NCBI GenBank assembly: GCA_965204095.1
Contig: OZ241991.1
Span: forward strand, 4,030,001 to 4,094,000
Direction of reading: 5' to 3'
Origin: JAPPLB01 sp965204095
Lineage (GTDB): Bacteria > Acidobacteriota > Terriglobia > Bryobacterales > UBA6623
Length of the DNA: 64,000 nucleotides
The position numbers and the translations under genes are program-made. Of this stretch, positions 59,194 to 64,000 are shown piece by piece; the stretch's first letter is position 1, and every line of letters starts with the position of its first letter. A model generated the notes under the pieces. It searched no databases, was not told where the DNA came from, and saw nothing but the letters and a program-made list of their open reading frames with translations.

Positions 59194-60210
59194 ATGCGAC
59201 GTCAAGCACTTTTTTTACCAATCCTCTTGACCTTCCTGGCCGCCGTTCCTTCTCTCGCCAGCCATCCGGACGCTGGAGCGCTTACTTGCGCGGACCGCTC
59301 GGTCAGCGCCAGGGCCGTGCGCACGACACAGGACGTTCGGGCGTTCGTCCAGTGCGCCTACGAGTTCGTCCAGGAAATGGGCTTTGAAGAAGCCCGGCGA
59401 GCCTTCCACGAAGACGAGCGTTGGAGAAGCGGCCCGACCTATGTCTTCGTCTCCGAAGTCACCCCGATGATCGATCAGACCCGAAGCCTCGTCTTCCCGC
59501 CCGACCCGTCGAGGGAAGGAACAACGCACCAACAGCTACTGTTCGACGCCTTCGGAAACAACTACTACCAGGAACGGCATCGCATCCTGAGCACGGTCGG
59601 CGAGGGCTGGATCTATTACGCCTTCACCAATCCAGCGACGGACCGGGATGAACCGAAGGCTTCCTACGTCAAGAGCATCGACTGGGACGGGATCCCGGCC
59701 GGGATCGGCTCGGGGATCTACCGCCCCGACATCCCGGGATCCTGCGAGAGCGAAGAGGTCAACGCCATGGGGCTCGAGGACAACCCTTCCGACGAGACGC
59801 TGCAGGAGTTCGTCCGTTGCGCCGCCATGGAGCTGGAATCGAAAGGCTATTTCGCCACGATCCCGCTGGCGAACGATCCGCGTTGGAAGCATGGCTCGAT
59901 CTACCTGTTCGGCCTGGACACCTACGGCAACGCGCTGTTCAGCGGCGATCCCGACAGCGGGCAGCCGGGCGCCGGCGCTTCGGAGTTGAACGACATGATA
60001 GACGGCCCCTTCGGCGGCCGGGACGTGGTGAGCGTGGGGGATGCGTTCGGGGAAACCTTGCTGTACTACACGGCGCGGAATCCGGCCAACGGTGAGATGC
60101 AGCGCAAGGTGACGTTCGTCAAGAGGGTGGTGGTCTTTGGCCTGCCGGTGCTGATCGGAGCCGGCTATTATTCGGGCTATAACCCCCGGCCTAGTCCCTT
60201 CCCCTTCTAG
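59194..60210 (+). CDS. Secreted protein with two Cache-type domains
   Basis: A 338-residue protein with signal peptide (FLPILLTFLAAVPSLASH). Two similar domains follow. The first has FVQCAYEFVQEMGFEEARRA, FHEDERWRSGPTYVFV and GWIYYAFTNP. The second has FVRCAAMELESKGYFATIPL, NDPRWKHGSIYLFGLDTYGN and LLYYTARNP. These are small-molecule-binding Cache_2 folds. No kinase or methyl-accepting domain is attached, so it is a free periplasmic or surface binding protein with a hydrophobic tail (VFGLPVLIGAGYYSG). Confidence 0.82.
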   Translation: MRRQALFLPILLTFLAAVPSLASHPDAGALTCADRSVSARAVRTTQDVRAFVQCAYEFVQEMGFEEARRAFHEDERWRSGPTYVFVSEVTPMIDQTRSLVFPPDPSREGTTHQQLLFDAFGNNYYQERHRILSTVGEGWIYYAFTNPATDRDEPKASYVKSIDWDGIPAGIGSGIYRPDIPGSCESEEVNAMGLEDNPSDETLQEFVRCAAMELESKGYFATIPLANDPRWKHGSIYLFGLDTYGNALFSGDPDSGQPGAGASELNDMIDGPFGGRDVVSVGDAFGETLLYYTARNPANGEMQRKVTFVKRVVVFGLPVLIGAGYYSGYNPRPSPFPF

Positions 60211-60227
60211 CCGGGGTGTAATGTCAA

Positions 60228-60270
60228 CCTGCCTTTCTCACTACCCGACGGTCGAAGCACGCGGTAACAA
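60228..60270 (-). repeat. Right half of the MITE-like element, inverted
   Basis: On the minus strand CGCGTGCTTCGACCGTCGGG is followed by TAGTGAGAAAGGCAGGTT. It directly joins an array read as ATCACGAAACACGGCCTTGT on the same strand. Confidence 0.65.
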
Positions 60271-60343
60271 GGCCGTGTTTCGTGATGCGCGGCGCGAAGT
60301 CAGACGCCGGTGTAGCCTTGATGTTTATCAGGCAAACGCCGCG

Positions 60344-61090
60344 TTACAGGTGGAACCGGACGCCTGCCTCAATCTGATCGGAATCGATCGGCTGTCCTCG
60401 ACTTGAGCGAAAGCGATAGCCGAAGCGGAACTCAATGCGCTGTGAGACTCGAGCGGAGAGGCCTGCCATGATCTGATAGGCAAACCGGGTATCGTGGTAG
60501 GCGACCGTGGTCATGAGGGAGTGAGGATCGCTGGTGTTTCCAGAGTCGGGTGCCGGGAGATCTAACAAACCGGTGAGGAAGTCGGGAAGCGCGGTCTCCA
60601 AGGTGACGGTGGAGTTGATGACCCCATCGTGGAAGAAGGATCCCAGGCCGAAACCGGCATAGGGACTCACTTTCCATTTGGGGTAGCGGTAGTAGACATT
60701 GCCCATCAGGGACTGGGTCTTGATGTCTCCGTCAATCTCTATGCTGATCGGGATACGGCCGGAGACTTCAGAACCTGTGGAGCCCGTATTGAAGCCCTGG
60801 GAGAGATTTACAGAGGGAGCACCGACAGCGGCTTTCTGGTACCCCCATTCCATCTCGGTCGAGAATCCCTCTTTGAAGGAGTAGCCGAATGCCGCCGAGA
60901 ATCCGGCTCCCGCATTGAAATCGATCCCCGCGCCACCGGCGTCCGATGGATTCTTGGGGTCGTATGGGAAAACGGCTGATCCAGCAAAACCGACAAAGAA
61001 CTCCCCAGCTCCGTCAGTATTCTCAGCGCTCAGAGGTCTGTACGAGAACAGGATGAAGAACAGGAGCAGGGAGCATCGGAGGAGTTTCAT
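60344..61090 (-). CDS. Outer-membrane beta-barrel protein (8-stranded type)
   Basis: A 248-residue protein from ATG 61090 (MKLLRCSLLLFFILFSYRPL, signal peptide ending PLSAE). It has alternating beta-strands (FNAGAGFSAAFGYSFKEGFS, TEMEWGYQKA, VSPYAGFGLGSFFHDGV, IEFRFGYRFRS) and a C-terminal strand IEAGVRFHL. It resembles Omp/P44-like surface antigens. An upstream in-frame extension is repeat-derived and not used. Confidence 0.8.
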   Translation of the reverse strand: MKLLRCSLLLFFILFSYRPLSAENTDGAGEFFVGFAGSAVFPYDPKNPSDAGGAGIDFNAGAGFSAAFGYSFKEGFSTEMEWGYQKAAVGAPSVNLSQGFNTGSTGSEVSGRIPISIEIDGDIKTQSLMGNVYYRYPKWKVSPYAGFGLGSFFHDGVINSTVTLETALPDFLTGLLDLPAPDSGNTSDPHSLMTTVAYHDTRFAYQIMAGLSARVSQRIEFRFGYRFRSSRGQPIDSDQIEAGVRFHL

Positions 61091-61258
61091 TTCCACCTTC
61101 CCCGTGTCTCGTGTTCCTGGTTTCGGAAAAAACATCGGAAGTTGTCCGGCGCCGCGCGGCAAAGAATCGCCAGAGAGACGGTTACTCTCTCGTTGTCACA
61201 TCGTGCCTCAAGTATCACGGCCCTTCTTCCTCATCTTCGACTGTATACCCTGGAAGGC

Positions 61259-61831
61259 TTACGGGCGGGGCAAGGGTTCATCATCGGCTTGCAGAGCAGG
61301 AGTCTGGGACACGTACTTCTCTACGATAGGGAACAGGTCTTTGCCTTCGAAGATGCCACGATTCGACAGTTTGTATCGGTAGTCCTCTTTGATCCAGCCC
61401 TTCTGATCAATGATAAAAACGTGGGGTACTTCGAATCTTGGCCGCTCCGGAGTGAGCTTGAGATAGGAGATCGCCACTTGTCCGCAGTCGAACAGGATCA
61501 CGTTGTCTTGCAGGCTGTTCCGCGAATGATATTGAGCCACGGTCGCCTGGGTTTCAGGCGGTGAATTCAAGATTGACAGCACCTGGATCCGGTCCTGATA
61601 CTTCTGCTGTAATTGCGCCAGCACCTTCGAGAAACTGCTGCAGTGGGGGCCGGTGGTCTTCATGATGTTGAGCAGTACGACCTTGCCGCGATAGTCGTAC
61701 AGGTCGTGATGTTTCAGGTCCGAGTCGGGCAGTGAAAAACCTGGAGCGCGCCGATTGGAAAGCTCGTCCGATGCCCAAGCCGTGACCGCGAGCACGAGAG
61801 CCCATCCACATACGAGAACACTTCTTCGCAT
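61259..61831 (-). CDS. Thioredoxin-fold (TlpA/AhpC-like) exported protein
   Basis: A 190-residue protein from ATG 61831 with a signal peptide (VLVCGWALVLAVTAWAS). The redoxin core reads RAPGFSLPDSDLKHHDLYDY, RGKVVLLNIMKTTGPHCSSF. The usual CxxC is TGPHC, so only the second Cys remains; it could act as a one-Cys peroxidase-like or a non-redox chaperone. VPHVFIIDQKGWIKEDYRY is the conserved cis-Pro region. Confidence 0.8.
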   Translation of the reverse strand: MRRSVLVCGWALVLAVTAWASDELSNRRAPGFSLPDSDLKHHDLYDYRGKVVLLNIMKTTGPHCSSFSKVLAQLQQKYQDRIQVLSILNSPPETQATVAQYHSRNSLQDNVILFDCGQVAISYLKLTPERPRFEVPHVFIIDQKGWIKEDYRYKLSNRGIFEGKDLFPIVEKYVSQTPALQADDEPLPRP

Positions 61832-62028
61832 GATTAGCACCTTAGCAGAACAGTCTGTGATATCGTGTGGCCTATCACACAGAGGACCTCCTTGGTGCTG
61901 AAACGCCGTCATCCGGCAGCGTCTTCACTACGCTCAGGCTTTCGTTTGTCGGCAGGAATCGGAACTACTCCCGCATTTTCCAGGTCAAACAGATCGCCGC
62001 GCCCGGGCAAACACAGGGCAACTTCGAG

Positions 62029-62886
62029 ATGAAGCCTCGCAGAATCGCTGTTGTCGTCGCCGAGGAATTGGTGAGCACTGCGAAGGCCATTCTGAATTGG
62101 AGAAACGGTCTCGTTTTCATTTTTTTCGTAACGGGCGTGTTTGGGATTCTCGCAGACACGGCTCTTGCTCAGGGGTCGAGGTTCTATGTCGGTGTTCCTG
62201 TAATGGCTGAGCGTCTGAATGTTTTCTATGAGAAAACCGTCGACAACACCGATCCGCGCAACATTTCACCGAATGCGGGCAGGGTATATCGAGCGGACGA
62301 TTCCGCTGTCGGCACGGCAGGTGACGTTGGTTTCTTGGCCGGATACCGCATTCCTCTGGGCCCGAGCGGTATCTATCTGAGCGGCGAGGCAGATGTGGCC
62401 TTTCCCAGCGGTGCGGTGCGGGGGCGTTTCGAGGGTGCAGGTGCCTCCGAGAGGCGCATGCAACTGGGAGAAAGTTGGCCCGAGGATTGGTCCTTCGAAA
62501 AGGACAGAAGCTATGGCTTGACGGTGCGGTTGGGTGCCGGAATTCCGACGGGCTTCGGGTTGAGCGTGTATGCCCTCGCCGGCCTGCGCCGCCTCGACAC
62601 GACGCTGAATGCGGATTATGTCGGATGCTTCAGCTCCGAGTTGTGTACGGCCACCGAGGAATTTACCTCGGGAACGTTCAGCTATGACGAGGGTTTCACC
62701 GGGTGGACAACCGGCGGCGGCCTGGAAAAAAAGCTGTGGAACGCTGCCATTCGGGGCGAACTGCGCTACACCGATTACAGAAGCGCAGGTAGGGTTGTTC
62801 CGTACGACGACCTTGGAATCAAGGTGCCGATCGGCCTGGAAGCGGACGGAATCGGCTTGCTGGTGAGCCTGCTCTGGTATTTCTGA
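62029..62886 (+). CDS. Outer-membrane beta-barrel protein
   Basis: A 285-residue protein from ATG 62029, with a hydrophobic signal (GLVFIFFVTGVFGILADTAL then AQ). Strands include VGFLAGYRIPLGPSGIYLSG, YGLTVRLGAGIPTGFGLSVY and GGGLEKKLWNAAIRGELRYT, and the protein ends LLWYF with a terminal Phe required by BAM. An in-frame extension to 61867 overlaps the divergent redoxin start and is unlikely. Confidence 0.75.
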   Translation: MKPRRIAVVVAEELVSTAKAILNWRNGLVFIFFVTGVFGILADTALAQGSRFYVGVPVMAERLNVFYEKTVDNTDPRNISPNAGRVYRADDSAVGTAGDVGFLAGYRIPLGPSGIYLSGEADVAFPSGAVRGRFEGAGASERRMQLGESWPEDWSFEKDRSYGLTVRLGAGIPTGFGLSVYALAGLRRLDTTLNADYVGCFSSELCTATEEFTSGTFSYDEGFTGWTTGGGLEKKLWNAAIRGELRYTDYRSAGRVVPYDDLGIKVPIGLEADGIGLLVSLLWYF

Positions 62887-63044
62887 ATTCCCGCCCGTCC
62901 CTGGGGTCTTGAGCCCGACTCTCGCGGAGGCCGATGGTGATGCTGCGCCGTCACTTTGCAGGCGGATCTTGTGACGGAGCCCCGGACCTGTCGGCGCACT
63001 GCATCTGCTCGGCGTGATTCATTCCCAGGCGGACCGGCTCTGGC

Positions 63045-64000
63045 CTACTCCTTCACCCATTTCTGCAATAAAGGGGGGCTGAGGCGCGGCGACCGGGTCA
63101 GTCCGGCGAACACATTGCCCAGGTCGTCCGCTCCCACTCCTTCCGGGTTGATACCGTCGATGAAGGCCCACAGGGAGCCGTCTTTTGCGCTTCCGATCCG
63201 AACTCCGTTTTCCCATCCGGCATTGACCAGCACTCCGGCAATCTTCCTGTTCGATTCCGAGTCCGCCACATACAGAATGTCGTCCCCTGCGATAGCCACC
63301 CCGCTCGGCCTTCCGAATTGCTTCCATTCGTCCACGAACCGCATGTCGCGATCGAAGATCTGGACTCGATTGTTGGAACGGTCGGCCACGAAGAGCCGGC
63401 CTTTCGAGTCGAAGGCCAACGCATGAGGGCCGTCGAATTCGCCCGGGGCGGAGCCCTTCCGGCCCCAGGAGTTGATGTACTTACCGGCGCTCGTGAATCG
63501 CACGATCCGGTCGCCGTCTTGCTGGCTGGTTGACGGGCGCGGGAAATGTCCATCCGCGATTAAGATGTCGCCGTTGGGGGCGACCGCGCAGGCCGTCGGA
63601 GCAATGAAAGTGTCGGGGCCCGCCTTGGACACACCCGCCACGCCCAGCGTCAGCAACAGCTCACCTTCAGGACTGAACTTGAAGAATTGATAGCCTCGCC
63701 CTGCTTTGGAAGGGTCGTCGCCGAACGGACCGCTGTCCCCAGCCCAGAGGTTTCCGTCCTGGTCCATGCAAAACCCGTGCGCCTGCACGAACACGCCGTC
63801 GCCGAAGGTCCTGACGGCCTTGCCGTCGCTGTCGAGCTTGATGATCGGAGGATCGGATCGATGATGCAGCCACGCTCCACCCTCTCCATCCGGGATGATC
63901 CCAATCGATGCCCCCCAATGAACGCCCTCCGGCAGTTCGCCCCACTCCTCAAGCAACCGGTAGGGATTATCGAGGGCGGTCTTGGCAGTTTGAGCCGGCA
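63045..64000 (-). CDS. NHL-repeat beta-propeller protein (partial, runs off the window)
   Basis: At least 317 residues without the N-terminus; the frame is open to the edge (AKTALDNPYRLLEEWGELPE). NHL-type repeats are clear: NGDILIADGHFPR, KGRLFVADRSNNRVQIFDRD, DDILYVADSESNRKIAGVLV. The protein resembles six-bladed propellers including peptidylglycine-lyase-like enzymes, but catalytic assignment is not possible. It ends IPP-like with LSPPLLQKWVKE. Confidence 0.85.
   Translation of the reverse strand, partial: PAQTAKTALDNPYRLLEEWGELPEGVHWGASIGIIPDGEGGAWLHHRSDPPIIKLDSDGKAVRTFGDGVFVQAHGFCMDQDGNLWAGDSGPFGDDPSKAGRGYQFFKFSPEGELLLTLGVAGVSKAGPDTFIAPTACAVAPNGDILIADGHFPRPSTSQQDGDRIVRFTSAGKYINSWGRKGSAPGEFDGPHALAFDSKGRLFVADRSNNRVQIFDRDMRFVDEWKQFGRPSGVAIAGDDILYVADSESNRKIAGVLVNAGWENGVRIGSAKDGSLWAFIDGINPEGVGADDLGNVFAGLTRSPRLSPPLLQKWVKE

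Overview
The window is GC-rich DNA from a Gram-negative bacterium: it encodes a TonB-dependent receptor, several outer-membrane beta-barrels and many signal peptides. The TonB receptor has an N-terminal carboxypeptidase-regulatory-like domain, which is common in Acidobacteriota and Bacteroidota, while other genes look proteobacterial. I cannot fix the phylum. No rRNA, tRNA or CRISPR array was recognised.

Most of the window is a contractile-tailed phage whose head genes are Mu-like and whose tail genes are P2-like. It is broken into pieces. Block 1 (1-7.4 kb) has DUF2730/gp25/gp27-like genes, the large terminase, a tail assembly chaperone pair, a tape measure and the DUF935 portal. At 7.5-20.4 kb comes cargo or host DNA: an FAD oxidoreductase, a Fic protein, a coiled-coil membrane protein, a TonB receptor, a secreted protein, a gpG-like pseudogene next to 43-bp iterated repeats, an unknown gene, and a DNA methyltransferase broken by a one-base deletion in its SAM motif. 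Block 2 (20.5-22.2 kb) is a second tail chaperone pair with tape-measure remnants. A three-gene TIGR04255 module follows (22.3-24.1 kb). Block 3 (25.1-45.6 kb) runs protease/scaffold, decoration protein, major capsid, gp36, gp37, V, W, J, I, fibre, sheath, tube, two duplicated glycine-rich tail fibres, a metzincin protease, two paralogous papain-like proteins, U, X and D. An early/regulatory block (45.8-48.8 kb: membrane protein, Mor activator, Gam-like, Cro/Ner-like, S24 repressor) points the opposite way. No transposase, Mu F-like head protein, endolysin or integrase is visible, so the prophage looks scrambled and possibly defective.

The right part (48.9-64 kb) is host-like: K+ channel, penicillin acylase-family hydrolase, a carboxylate-amine ligase with an N-formylglutamate amidohydrolase, a broken SUMF1 protein, ankyrin protein, VapBC, DUF1801 protein, Cache protein, two outer-membrane barrels, a redoxin and an NHL-propeller protein.

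The most unusual signal is in the intergenic DNA. Almost every phage junction and many chromosomal ones carry one repeat system: hairpins with a GCAA tetraloop, then degenerate short-period arrays (CGAAACA-, AAAACTG- or CTAACCA-like), plus a roughly 185-bp MITE-like element with CTAG-ended inverted repeats. MITE halves are fused at a near-constant point to the arrays, and element ends supply start or stop codons to phage genes. The displaced phage genes sit next to these repeats, which suggests the repeats drive the shuffling.
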